In this document: piece after piece, positions 1 through 12,335 of the stretch
Layout: each line of letters begins with the position of its first letter
Numbering within the stretch: position 1 is the first letter of the stretch
NCBI GenBank assembly: GCA_015143295.1
Contig: CM026570.1
Span: 6,100,047 to 6,164,046, forward strand
Source of the DNA: Tetracentron sinense
Taxonomy: Eukaryota; Streptophyta; Magnoliopsida; Trochodendrales; Trochodendraceae
Length of the DNA: 64,000 bases
Reading direction: 5' to 3'
Made by a program: the position numbers and the translations under genes
Notes under the pieces: model-generated
The model's database searches: none
The model's input: the letters and a program-made list of their open reading frames with translations, nothing else
What the model was told of the DNA's origin: nothing

Positions 1-210
1 TTAATGAGATGGGGCAGGACAAGGGACAGGCTAAGAAAGGTTTTGATAAACAGGGATGGGGTCACCCACCCAGCCCTGATCCAGGTTTAGGACAAGAAGG
101 GGTAAGATTCTTCCCATTAGAGAGGGGTAGGATTGGAGCGCCTCAGCCCAAACCCGCCCCAATGCCATCCTTCCAGATTTGGCTCTACTTATTTTGTTTT
201 TTCTAATGTC
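1..210. other. Left-edge intergenic stretch, no gene
   Basis: A 65-codon open frame starts at position 9, but its G/C-rich, proline-rich translation resembles no protein I know and has no splice or promoter context. I read it as non-coding repeat-like DNA lying just outside the 3.8 kb duplicated segment. Confidence 0.4.
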
Positions 211-269
211 ACATTAGCTTTTATCTCGACCATTTACTAATTGAATTAAATTAGAGGGTTAAGATTTGG

Positions 270-405
270 AGTACTTGTAGACTTACCCACTAGGAAGTTT
301 CGAAACTTTCCCTGTGTACACCAAAGTAAGTCAAGGACGGGGGAGTTGAACACATAACCATAGGGAGCAAACCCGGGACACTAGCCAACTGCACCAACTC
401 CTGGG
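270..405 (-). mobile_element. tRNA-derived SINE-like element, copy A
   Basis: Read on the minus strand, it has an A-box-like TGGTGCAGTTGGCTAGTG and, after a suitable gap, a B-box-like GTGTTCAACTCCC, as in tRNA-derived plant SINEs. It is not an intact tRNA: no cloverleaf or CCA-adjacent acceptor stem is apparent. The 3' limit is uncertain because the segment is part of the duplication. Confidence 0.55.
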
Positions 406-670
406 TTTACTTTATGTACACAAAGCGAGTGTGCTTACCAACCCATTCAAACTGGAAACTGACACGCCGGCCAACCAACCAGCAGTAAGACTAACGGAAT
501 CATGGTGGAGTCCAAATGATGTTGGGTTGGTCAATTGTCGTATCCTGAGTCTGCTCTAAACCCTACCCATTTGTAACAGGATTGAGAACAAGGTATACCA
601 GACAACTGCTCCTTGTTCCCTTCCTCTTTCAAGACTTTAACCTTCCAACAAAATACGTGACTCTCCCTTG

Positions 671-3418
671 TGATAAAAAATGATTGCATAGAATTATTGG
701 ATGATTATAGTAGGGTTTAAAAAGATAGTAATTTGGATAAACGTAGAAACTATATCAAACTAATCATAATCAAAACTCAATCTCAATCAAAATCTAAATC
801 TTTCTAATTGTGATGATGGTGATGATAGGGTGTATCTCACACATACCATAACCATACCTTCTCTATTATTCCACCTCAAACTCATGTAGATTTGAAAAAT
901 ATGTGTGAGTGTGATACTCGATCAGGTAATGGAGCTTGCTAGTCATTCCAACATTGTTGCAGATTCCATGAACGTTGTAAATAGGTGTCAACCGTCATTG
1001 TTGTTGATGTGTTTTATTTAGAACAAAATGTTCGCGAACTACTCGAGCTCGGCTCGATAAAAGTTCAAGTATCGTTCATTTATTTAGTAAACTAGTCGAG
1101 CTTGAACACCATTTTCAAGCTCGTTTAGTAAACGAACCGAGCTTGAACACACCCCTACTCGGCTCGATAAAAGCTCGGTTCGATTATATATATATATAAT
1201 TTATTTAAATACTAAAAATAAATATATTTATATATATTTTTTTTACTAGTGAAGTATATAGAAATATTTTAAAAATAATTCATGTTACCTGTGTCACATT
1301 TTCACTGACATTTAAAGTAAATATTTGGGAATAAAAGGTTAGTTATAATGGAAAATGTTTGAATGACATAAGTGGTAAATACATGAAAAAATTTCAATGG
1401 CATAACTGATAAATAAGTGGACTAAAGTGTGCATTTTTTTTCATATTGAAGTGTGTTTTGCGTGAGTGTTACGAATAGGGCCGGCCGGGTGGGACTAAAG
1501 TGTTGTGTTCCCTTGCTCGGAAGATTGTCCCACATCAGATAGGTATAGAATACCTTGAGGATGAGTTGGCTTTAAATAGTAGTGAAAAAAACAAGATACA
1601 CATGAAGCCCTTTAACACGAGCCAACTTAAATAGCTTGGCTCAATAAACTTTGCTCAGCTGCTTTAACTAGCCTCTTTTTTTTAAAACTTGGATTGTTAA
1701 CAAAGTCGAGCCGAGCTAAGCTCCTCATTTATTTTTTCATGAACCGATCCCGAGCCGAGCTCGAACAGTAATAGTTATGATTGAGCCAAGCTCTAGCCGA
1801 GTTCGAACATTAGTAAAACTCAATGAGTTGAGCCCGAACCACCTCACTACTCGACTCGACTCAATATCACCCCTAATTGTATGGAGATAGAAGACAATTG
1901 AGCCTCAATGGGCTAGACCATGATGGGTCAATAAAAGGGGTAGACCTCAATGGGTCAAGACCTCAGTGGGCCACATATCCTCTTGGGAAATGAAATGGGC
2001 CTCTATGGGCCAAAGATACGAACCTCTTGGGCCATGAATATCGGCCTCTATGGGTTAAAATGGCCTCAATGGGTCAAATAAGGATCTCTATGGACCTAAA
2101 AGAAGTGGCTCAGAGGGGCTTGAAAGGCAATGACGCTAATGGGCCTGACAGGGCCTCAATGTGCAAGAAAATCAGCCTCAATAGGCTTGAACTCAACCTC
2201 CATAGGCCTAAAATATTGGTCTCGATGGACCAGAGAACATGGCCTCTATGGATTTGAAATGACCTCGTGGGCCTTTAAGATAACCTTTATGGGCTTGAAA
2301 AAAAAGGCATCTATCGACCAGTAAGAAAGTCAAAGGGGGTTTCAGATCATGAAGCATGAAGAAGGTGCCAGTAGGTTTTCGAGTGGTGACAGATTCCGGC
2401 TAATTGATTTTCAAAGTGAATTTGACGGCAAATCAAGGTTCTGGTGACGTTGATAGCACCGGCTTAGGAAAACATTGATTAGCTGGTATGAGCTGGTGGA
2501 GTTGATCCTGCTCCATTGCACATGATCTGACCAGAATCGTAGTCTCCAGTTCTAGATGTGATCTGCTCACCTTGATACCTCTTTTTCATCTTCTTAAGGT
2601 CTAATGAGGTTCAGTAAAGAGCTTTTTATAAGAATTGCTGGTGGTGACGCTATTGACAGAAGATATTGGTCGTCTAGGAGTAAGATCACCTTTAGAGCAC
2701 AATAATTCAATGTTATACTTCATGAACTAGTTACACGGAAGGGGAAACTCGTAGCAAATGTCATGGCCATCAATATAAGTAGAAAACTCCTGTGCCAAAA
2801 AGGAGTTATAAAGTCCACATTCTTAAGCCTCTAACGATTAATCATTCCTCACCTACCCAAACAACGTTTTTGATGATATCTCGGCTTTCTCTACTAAGAC
2901 AATTTCTGCACACATCGACTAGGAACACCAATTCACATAGAGATAACTTTAATGAGTCAAAGCACCATGAAAAGCAAGACAATAGAAATAGAGTGTGTGA
3001 GGATGATTCTGTTGGTACATATAACAGTGAGAAATATGCCAAATGAATAAAGCAAGGTCAAAAAGGTAGTGAAATTGAAGGGGGGAAAAACACCAGATCG
3101 GATGGGCAACACAACAGCCGCTAGCCGAAAAGAAAGAGATTGGAAGGAAACTCAAAATAAGGTCGGATTGACCTGCTCTGATACCATGATAGAAAAAACT
3201 GATTTTATTGAGAATTATTAGATGATTACAAAGAGAGACCCAAGTAGGGTTTAAATAGATAATAATATGGATAAACATAAAAACTAATTCAAACTAAACC
3301 TAATCAAATCTCAATCACAATCGCAATCACAATCTAATTTTTTCCAGTTGTGATGATGGTGATGATATGGTGTATCTCACACATACCATAACCATACATT
3401 CTCTATTACCTTAAACAC
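671..3418 (-). mobile_element. Small LTR retroelement (fossil), copy A
   Basis: Two related terminal repeats of about 0.2 kb lie at 671-868 and 3187-3418. Both begin TGATA(G)AAAAA and end CTCTATTA in + orientation. Immediately inside the right repeat, the minus strand reads TGGTATCAGAGCAGGTC, a primer-binding site for initiator methionine tRNA, so the element is oriented on the minus strand. Inside the left repeat a purine-rich stretch (minus strand) fits a polypurine tract. Flanks CCTTG and CCTTA are a likely 5-bp target duplication with one change. The 2.3 kb interior shows no recognisable gag or pol and contains a minisatellite, so it is a non-autonomous, probably Copia-related, TRIM/LARD-like element. 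It predates the tandem duplication, because both copies carry it. Confidence 0.75.
1885..2335 (+). repeat. Degenerate GGCCTCAATGGG minisatellite, copy A
   Basis: About 20 imperfect units built on variants of GGCCTCTATGGGCC, spaced roughly 18-35 bases, run through the interior of the small LTR element. Open frames here, such as the one at 2027, are by-products of the repeat. Such minisatellites are common in non-coding interiors of plant LTR elements. Confidence 0.75.
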
Positions 3419-4072
3419 TTCTTCTTTCAAGGCTTTAACTTTCCTACAAAAATACATGACTTTCCCTTAAATGAAAAGGACTGCACCGAACAATAGCATT
3501 GCTTGGCGCTCGATTTTATTGGCCTCAAATGAAAGAAGAAGAAGAAGAAGAAGTAGTGACCAAAAAAAAAATGAAAGAAGAAGTGGAAAGTTATGTTTTA
3601 TTAGATTTTAGTCTCTGTTCTTCTTCTTCAAAGGGGAATTGTTGAGTGAAATTCTCATGAAGGGTATTCCAAATCTGATGTGCATGAGTAAGATCTATTA
3701 CTTGAACCGATGTCGAGCAAAAGAATATCGGTGCTATTATCTTGTTGCTAGTAAACTTTGTATCGGAAGCAGTCAACTTGGAAGCCCGGCCCATGGGATG
3801 GCGAAGGCGGTATTTCTAGGCGGCCGGCCCAATTCAATGGATATAGTAGGTAAGTGGGAATGCCTCACCCAAACCTGACTGCTTATAATCAGACTAGAAA
3901 AGGCAAACATGAGAAAACCCAACCCAATCCTTGAACTCTCAACCCTTGGGTATTGCTTAGTTCAGGTTATTGCAGTTACAATTGATTACACAATAACTAT
4001 TGTTGTGAATAATAGCTTTTATCTCGGCCATTTACTAATTGAATTAAATTAGAGGGTTAAGATTTGGAGTAC

Positions 4073-4206
4073 CTGTAGACTTACCCACTTGGAAGTTTCG
4101 AAACTTTCCCTGTGTACACCAAAGTAAGTCAAGGAGCGGGGAGTTGAACACACAACCACAGGGAGCAAACTCGGGACACTAGCCAACTGCACCAACTCCT
4201 GGGTTT
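4073..4206 (-). mobile_element. tRNA-derived SINE-like element, copy B
   Basis: The duplicate of the element at 270-405, with the same A-box-like and B-box-like motifs on the minus strand. Confidence 0.55.
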
Positions 4207-4728
4207 ACTTTATGTACACAAAGCGAGTGTGCTTACCAACCCATTCAACCTGGAAACTGACACGCCGGCCAACCAACCAGCAGTAAGACTAACGGAATCA
4301 TGGTAGAGTCCAAATGATGTTGGGTTGGTCAATTGTCGTATCTTGAGTCTGCTCTAAACCCTACCCGTTTGTATTAGGATTGAGAACAAGGTATACCAGA
4401 CAACTACTCCTTGTTCCCTTCCTCTTTCAAGACTTTAACCTTCCAACAAAATACGTGACTCTTCCTTGTGATAAAAAAAATGATTGTATTGAGAATTATT
4501 GGATGATTATAGTAGGGTTAATTAGATAGTAATTTGGATAAACGTAGAAACTATATCAAACTAATCATAATCAAATCTCAATCTCAATCAAAATCTAAAT
4601 CTTTCCAATTGTGATGATGGTGATGATATGGTGTATCTCACACATACCATAACCATACCTTGTCTATTATTCCACCTCAAACTCATGTAGATTTGAAAAA
4701 TATGTGTGAGTGTGATACTCGATCAGGT

Positions 4729-6908
4729 TGTAAGCACCCCATTTTTACACCCTCCTCAATCATGGTTAATAAACTTAATCATGGTTAGCTCAACTTAACC
4801 CTAAGTCAACCCCAGCTAAACCTTAGGTCCAAACCCTAGGTAAATCCAATCAAGTCCAATTATAAAATTTCATTACCCCCAAACCCAAGTAGTCAAGCCC
4901 AACTACCCAATTACCCAATTGCCTAAGTCAAAGCCTATTTAGCATAGCCCAAGGCCAAATGTCATAGTCAAAGACCAATAACCATAACTCATCTACGAAT
5001 AACCCATGATCCATAAAGATCTAGTCCACATATCCATATCCACCTAATCCATATCCTACAACCCATGCCCATATAACTCATAGTTCACTCAACCCATCAA
5101 CTCTCTTACACCTCTTACAACACTCAACCCATCAACTCTCTTACACTCCTTATAACACTCAACCTATCAACTGACCTTACAACACTCAAATCTTTACTCA
5201 CTAACTCTTTTTATCTACCATGTAAAAGACACAACTCAATCTCTTAGTTTTCCTATAAATACTAATCCCTTAGCCCCTTAGATCCATCCCTCAAGACCCC
5301 TAGAAGGTTCCCACTCACTTGTGTTTCTCTTGAGTTTGAAGAAGGGAGAAGAAACTAAGGTTTAGAGTTTGGACAGAATTCTAAGACTAAAAGCTTAGAG
5401 TTCTTTACTAACTCTCCCCCTTTGTGGACTCTAAACAAAACCCTACCTCTTGGAGCATTGAAGAAGAATCCTTGAAGGAGTAGGCACTCCTTCTTTCATT
5501 ATCTTCTCTCCTTTTTTATCTTATTTTTATTTAGTTCTCTTCTTGATCACTCATTTCTCAAGCATAGTTGGGCTTCTCTACACCAATCTAATGGGGTAGA
5601 GGGACCCCATATCAAAAGCAAGACGATGTTCTTTTTTTCTCTTCCTTTTCATGTATATATTTCTTCTTTTTTAATGTACCCACTAATGTGGATATGGGTA
5701 GGCCCATAGAGAGTGGAAGCTAAAGTTATACCTCTCTTTTCATTTTGTTTCTTTTTTGGGATTCTAGTCTTCTTTTTAGAATTCTTTGTGAAAGCTCATC
5801 CCCTCTCTAACATTCATTAGAACGATATTACATCATTTATAATGGCGTAAACGAACCACCTTAAAAAGGAAATGATGAGTTTTCAATTTCTCTACTTGTC
5901 TTTTTTTTTCTTATACTCCATATTTTATGGGTAAATGATGGTTTAAGGACTTAAGGTAAATGATAGTTTAAGGACTTAAAGAAGACATTATTCAAAATGC
6001 CTCATATCAAAGACAATGGTATTTGATTATTATCAACACCAATCCAATAAAATAGGTGTTGGCAATAGACCATTTACTATTTATAATACACGTCTCTCTT
6101 TATGTCTTAAATGTAATCTTTTAGCCTAACTTTTCCTTAATCTTTCTCTTGGATTAAATTTGACTTTAGTTAAGTTTAATAAAACCCTACTTATATGAAA
6201 GTCCAAAAAAGCATGATAAAAGCTCAAAATACCAAAAAAAAAACATGATAAAATCTCAAAATATCAGAAATATTCAAATATAACCAAAATACCAAAAACA
6301 TTCAAATATCCCCAAAGTCCTAAAAAAATATAAAAGTACAAAAAGACCAAAAAGAGACTTGTAGGACCTCTTTAGCTTTGGTTAGCTCACCTAACCATAG
6401 TTAAATCTCCTCTAACCGCGGTTAGACTTAACACTTGTACACTTGACCTCCCCGGTCAATCAACCTTAGCTTCCAGGCTCGACCCTTGACCACCCTATGC
6501 ACACACACACATACCTCTAACCTTAGCACGGGCTCATGTGCCAGAACTATGTTCGGTCTGATCTCACCTTATGAGTACGTAGGCAACCCTATCTGGGTTC
6601 GACCCTAGACATCTAATTTTCTATATTTCTTGGATTCACATTCTTTTAAATACCTTGGACATTTTAATTATATTTTGAGATTAAAATTTGCTTAAATTTA
6701 GGAAGTAGGTAACCGTTATAAAACGGGGGTCCTGAGGTGCCTAATACCTTCCCCTGGGCTTAATCAACCACTTACCCGAACTCTGCTAGACCACATGCCT
6801 TATCCAATATGAACAAATACCCGGGACCTATCCCTAAGAATGAATAGGTAGCGACTCCCTAAGTCAAACAAAACCTTTGTGAGAGTGGGATCAAAATCCA
6901 TGCTCACA
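4729..6908 (+). mobile_element. Solo LTR 1, Tat/Ogre-like Ty3 family (fossil)
   Basis: A 2,180-bp block begins TGTAAGCACCCCATTTTTAC and ends ATGCTCACA, the TG...CA ends of an LTR. It is absent from the matching place in copy A (near 927). A TATAAATA box lies at 5254-5261. It is homologous to the LTRs at 26252-28505 and 34580-36758 in opposite orientation, which allows the family assignment. Only a single shared T is seen at the two edges, so the usual 5-bp target duplication is missing. Nothing internal to the element remains beside it. Confidence 0.88.
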
Positions 6909-7844
6909 TAATAGAGCTTGCTAGTCATTCCAACATTGTTGCAGATTCCATGAACGTTGTAAATAGGTGTCAACTGTCATTGTTGTTGATGTATTTTATT
7001 TAGAACAAAATGTTCGTGAACTACTCAGGCTCAGCTTGATAAAAGCTCAAGTATCATTCATTTATTTAGTAAACGAGTCGAGCTTGAACACACCCCTACT
7101 CGGCTCGATAAAAGCTCGGTTCGATTATATATATATATATAATTTATTTAAATACTAAAAATAAATATATTTATATATTTTTTTTACTAGTGAAGTATAT
7201 ATAAATATTTTAAAAATAATTCATGTTACCTGTGTCACATTTTCAATGACATTCAAAGTAAATATTTGGGAATAAAAGGTTAGTTATAATGGAAAATGTT
7301 TGAATGACATAAGTGGTAAATACATGAAAAAATTTCAATGGCATAACTGATAAATAAGTGGACTAAAGTGTGCATTTTTTTTCATATTGAAGTGTGTTGT
7401 GCGTGAGTGTTACGAATAGGGCCGGCCGGGTGGGACTAAAGTGTTGTGTTCCCTTGCTTGGAAGATTGTCCCACATCAGATAGGTATAGAACACCTTGAG
7501 GATAAGTTAGCTTTAAATAGTAGTGAAAAAAACAAGCTACACATGAAGCCCTTTAACATGAGCCAACTTAAATAGCTTGGCTCAATAAACTTTGCTCAGT
7601 TGCTTTAGCTAGCCATTTTTAAAAAAAACTTGGATTGTTAACAAAACCGAGCCGAGCTAAGCTCCTCATTTATTTTTTCATAAACCAATCCCGAGCTGAG
7701 CTCGAACAGTAATAGTTATGTTTGAGCTGAGCTCTAGCCAAGTTCGAACATTAGTAAAACTCAACAAGTTGAGCCCGAACCACTTCACTACTCGGCTCGG
7801 CTCGATATCACCCCTAGTTGTATGGAGATAGAAGACAATTGAGC

Positions 7845-8275
7845 CTCAATGGGCTAGACCACGATGGGTCAATAAAAGGGGTAGACCTCAATGGGTCAAG
7901 ACCTCAGTGGGCCACATATCCTCTTGGGAAATGAAACGGGCCTCTATGGGCCAAAGATACGAACCTCTTAGGCCATGAATATCGGCCTCTATGGGCTAAA
8001 ATGGCCTCAATGGGTCAAATAAGGATCTCTATGGTCCTAAAAGAAGTGGCTCAGAGGGGCTTGAAAAGCAATAATGCTAATGGGCCTAACAGGGCCTCAA
8101 TGTGCAAGAAAATCAGCTTCAATAGGCTTGAACTCGACCTCCATAGGCCTAAAATATTGGTCTCGATGGACCAGAGAACATGGCCTCTATGACTTGAAAT
8201 GACCTCGTGAGCCTTTAGGATAACCTTTATGGGCTTGAAAAAAAAGGCATCTATCAACCAGTAAGAAAGTCAAAG
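7845..8275 (+). repeat. Degenerate GGCCTCAATGGG minisatellite, copy B
   Basis: The duplicate of the minisatellite at 1885-2335, with the same unit order. The open frame at 8001 corresponds to part of the one in copy A. Confidence 0.75.
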
Positions 8276-8454
8276 GGGGTTTCAGATCATGAAGCATGAA
8301 GAAGGTGACAGTAGATTTTCGAGTGGCAACAGATTCCGGCTAATTGATTTTCAAAGTGAATTTGACGGCAAATCAAGGTTCTGGTGACGTTGATAGCACC
8401 GGCTTAGGACAACATTGATTAGCCGATATGTGGTGGTGGAGTTGATCCTGCTCC

Positions 8455-10826
8455 TGTCAGCACCCTATTTTTACACCCCCTTAACCGTGGTTAATTAATT
8501 TAGCTATGGTCCAAACCCTAGATCAACCCTAGTTCCAAACCCTAGGTAAACCCTTAACCATAGGACTAAACCCTAGTTAAGACCCTAGTTAACCCTAAGC
8601 TTAACCCTAGGTAGCCCTAGCCTAACCTTAGTAAGCCCTAGGTATACCCAAGGCCCAAGCCCATTTGACCAAACTTATACCTAGACAACTCAATCAAACC
8701 CAATTACCTAATTTTATTACCCAACCCAAGTAGTCAAGCCCAAATACCCAATCACCCAATTGCCTAAACCAAAGCCTATTTCCATAGCCCAAGCCCAAAT
8801 GTCATAGTCAAAGTGCAATAATCATAACCCATGACCCATCTACTAATAACCCATGATCCATAAGACCTAATCCACATATCTATATCCACCTACCCTATAT
8901 CCTACAACTCATACCTATATAACTCATAGTTCACTCAACCCACCAACTCTCTTACACCTCTCTTACATCAACCCATACCTATATAACCCATAGTTCACTC
9001 AACCCACCAACTCTCTTACACCTCTCTTACATCAACTCATACCTATATAACTCATAGTTCACTCGACCCACCAACTCTCTTACACTCCTTACAACACTCA
9101 ATCTATCAACTCACCTTACAACACTCAAGTCTTTACCCACTAGCTCCTTTTATCCCCCATGTAAAAGACACAACCCAACCTCTTAGTTTTCCTATAAATA
9201 CCAATCCCTTAGCCCCTTAGATCCATCCCTCAAGACCCCTAGAAGGTTCTCACCCACTTGTGTTTCTCTTGAGTTTGAAGAAGGGAGAAGAAACTAAGGT
9301 TTAGAGTTTGGAAAGAATTCTAAGACTAAAAACTTAGAGTTCTTCACTAACTCTCTTCCTTTGTGGATTCTAAAACCCTACCCCTTGGAGCATTGAAGAA
9401 GAATTCTTGGAGGAGTAGGCACTTCTTCTTTCATTTTCTCTTCTTTTTTATCTTTTTTTTATTTGATTCTCTCTTCTTGATCTCTCATTTCTCAAGCATA
9501 GTTGGGCCTCTCTACACCAATCTAATGGTGTAGAGGGACCCCATATCAAAGGCAAGGAGATGCTCCTTTTTTATTTTCCTTTCCATGTACATATTTTCTT
9601 CTTTTTTATGTACCCACAAGTGTGGATATGGGTAGGCCCATAGAGAGTGGAAGCTAAAGCTATACCTCTCTTTTTCATTTTGTTTTCTTTTGAGATTCTA
9701 GTCCTCTTTCTAGAATTTTTTGTGAAAGCTCATCCCCTCCCTAACATTCTTTAGAGCAACATTACATCATTAATAATGGTGTAAATGAACCACCTTAAAA
9801 GGGAGAGGATGAGTTTTCATTTTCTTTCATTTCTTTATTTTTCTTTCATGTTCTATGTTGAATGGGTAGGTGATGGTTTAAGGACTTAAGATAAATGATG
9901 GTGTAAGGACTTAAAGAGGACATTCTTAAAAATGTTTCATACTAAAGACAATGGTATTTGATCTATTATCAACATCAATCCAACAAAATAGGTGTTGGTA
10001 ATAGACCATTTACTATTCATAAGGCACATCCCTCTTTATGTCTTAAACTATAATCTTTTAGCCAAACTCTTGGACTAAATTTGACTTTAGTTAAGTTTGT
10101 CAAAACCTTACCTATATGAAAATTCAAAAACATGATAAAATCTCAAAATACCAAAAACATGATAAAATCTTAAAACACCAAAAACATTCAAATATAACCA
10201 AAATATAAAAAACATTCAAATATCCCCAAAAATCTCAAAAAATATAAAAAATACAAAAAGACCAAAAAGAGACTTGTAGGACCTCTTTAGCTTTGGTTAG
10301 CTCATCTAACCATGGATAAATACCCTCTAACCGCGGTTAGACTTAACACTTGTGCACTTGACCTCCCCGGTCAACTAAACCATAGCCTTCTAGGCTAGAC
10401 CCTTTGACCATCCTATGCACACACACACTCCCCCCTAGCCTCGGCACGGGCTCATGTACCAGAACTACGCTCGGTCTGATCTCACCATGTGAGTACGTAG
10501 GCAACTCAACTCAGGTTCGACTCTAGCCATCTAGCTTTCTATTTTTCTTGGATTAGCACTCACTTAAAAACTTTGGACATTCTAATTAAACTTTGAGATT
10601 ATAATTGTCTTAAGTTTAGGGAGTAGGTAACCGTTATAAAACGGGGGTCTTGGGGTGCCTAACACCTTCCTCAGGGCTTAATCGAACCACTTACCCTAAC
10701 TCTGATTAGACCATTTGCCTTATCCAAACAAACAAATACCTGGGACCTATCCCTAAGAATGAATAGGTGGCGACTCAAGTCAAAACATATAATTGTGAAA
10801 GTGGGTAGGAAGATCCCATGCTCACA
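8455..10826 (+). mobile_element. Solo LTR 2, Tat/Ogre-like Ty3 family (fossil)
   Basis: A 2,372-bp block runs from TGTCAGCACCC to CATGCTCACA, flanked by a perfect 5-bp target duplication GCTCC (8450-8454 and 10827-10831). Copy A shows the empty site with a single GCTCC near 2510. A TATAAATA box lies at 9193-9200. About 64 bases around CATACCTATATAACTCATAG are tandemly triplicated at roughly 8906-9090, which explains its extra length over LTR 1. It is clearly diverged from LTR 1, so the two are separate insertions. Confidence 0.92.
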
Positions 10827-12335
10827 GCTCCATTGCACATGATCTGACCAGAGTCGTAGTCTCCAGTTCCAGATGTGATCTGCTCACCTTGATACCTCTT
10901 TTTCATCTCATTGAGGTCTAATGCGGTTCAATAAAGAGCTTTTTATAAGAATTGCTGGTGGTGACGCTATTGACAGAAGATATTGGTCGTCTAGGAGTAA
11001 GATCACCTTTAGAGCACAATAATTCAATGTTATACTTCATGAACTAGTTACACGGAAGGGGAAACTCATAGCAAATGTCACGGCCATCAATATAAGTAGA
11101 AAACTCCTATGCTAAAAAGGAGTTATAAAGTCCACATTCTTAAGCCTCTAACGAATCATTCCTCACCTACCCAAACAATGTTTTATGATATCTCGGCTTT
11201 CTCTGCTAAGACAATTTCTGCACACATCGACTAGGAACACCAATTCACGTAGAGATAAATTTAATGAGTCAAAGCACCATGAAAAGCAAGACAATAGAAA
11301 TAGAGCGTGTGAGGATGATTCTGTTGGTACATATAACAGTGAGAAATATGCCAAATGAATAAAGAAAGGTCAAAAAGGTAGTGAAATTGAAGGGGGGAAA
11401 AACTCCAGACCAGATGGGCAACACAACAGCCGCTAGCCGAAAAGAAAAAGATTGGAAGGAAACTCAAAATAAGGTCGGATTGACCTGCTCCGATATCATG
11501 ATAGAAAAAACTGATTTTATTGAGAATTATTGGATGATTACAAAGAGAGACCCAAGTAGGGTTTAAATAGATAATAATATGGATAAACATAAAAACTAAT
11601 TCAAACTAATCCTAATTAAATCTCAATCACAATCGCAATCACAATCTAAATTTTTCCAGTTGTGATGATGGTGATGATATGGTGTATCTCACACATACCA
11701 TAACCATACATTCTCTATTACCTTAAACACTTCTTCTTTCAAGGCTTTAACTTTCCTACAAAAATACATGACTTTCCCTTAAATGAAAAGGACTGCACCG
11801 AACAATAGCATTGCTTGGCGCTCGATTTTATTGGCCTCAAATGAAAGAAGAAGAAGAAGAAGAAGAAGTAGTGACCAAAAAAAAAATTAAAGAAGAAGTG
11901 GAAAGTTATGTTTTATTAGATTTTAGTCTCTATTCTTCTTCTTCAAAGGGGAATTGTTGAGTGAAATTCTCATGAAGGGTATTCCAAATCTGATGTGCAT
12001 GAGTAAGATCTATTACTTGAACCGATGTCGAGCAAAAGAATATCGGTGCTATTATCTTGTTGCTAGTAAACTTTGTATCGGAAGCGGTCAACTTGGAAGC
12101 CCGGCCCATGGGATGGTGAAGGCGGTATTTCCAGGCGGCCGGCCCAATTCAATGGATATAGTAGGTAAGTGGGAATGCCTCACCCAAACCTGACTACTTA
12201 TAATCAGACTAGAACAGGCAAACGCGAGAAAACCCAACCCAATCCTTGAACTCTCAACCCTTGGGTATTGCTTAGTTCAGGTTATTGCAGTTGCAATTGA
12301 TTACACAATAACTATTGTCTTGAATAATAGCACTC

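Larger units (their letters stand above)
211..4013. repeat. Tandem duplication, copy A (3.8 kb)
   Basis: Starting at AGCTTTTATCTCG this segment matches 4014-12335 in the same order and orientation, apart from two large insertions in the second copy. The junction near 4010 joins the segment's end (after a stretch reading GATTACACAATAAC) to a second copy of its start. Hand comparison of 3639-3878 with 11954-12193 shows only about three substitutions visible at protein level in 79 codons, so the duplication is fairly recent. Copy A keeps the uninterrupted sites for both insertions found in copy B. It contains a SINE-like element, a small LTR retroelement, a GGCCTCAATGGG minisatellite and a short GAA microsatellite near 3530. 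The 79-codon open frame at 3639 is shared by both copies but overlaps no recognisable domain. Confidence 0.9.
4469..11720 (-). mobile_element. Small LTR retroelement (fossil), copy B, with nested LTRs
   Basis: The duplicate of the element at 671-3418. Terminal repeats lie at 4469-4669 and 11499-11720. The two Tat/Ogre-like solo LTRs interrupt its interior, and the remaining interior pieces align in order with copy A. The primer-binding site region abuts the right repeat as in copy A. Confidence 0.75.
4014..12335. repeat. Tandem duplication, copy B, with two insertions
   Basis: This is the second copy of the 3.8 kb segment, enlarged to 8.3 kb by two LTR-sized insertions (4729-6908 and 8455-10826). 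Without them its length is about 3.77 kb, matching copy A. The right end leaves the homology after GATTACACAATAACTATTG near 12320-12335. Confidence 0.9.

Noticed and set aside
270-405. Functional tRNA gene
   Set aside because: A- and B-box-like motifs are present, but no cloverleaf can be formed and the same unit recurs as a repeat; a SINE explains it better.
8455-8640. Telomere-like CCCTAAA/CCCTAG words
   Set aside because: They are irregular, mixed with other words and lie at the start of an LTR; related words occur at the start of LTR 1. Not a telomere or interstitial telomere array.
4729-10826. The two LTRs as the ends of one full-length retrotransposon
   Set aside because: The sequence between them matches the older duplicated segment (about 928-2514 of copy A), LTR 2 has its own target duplication, and the two LTRs are clearly diverged and differ in length.
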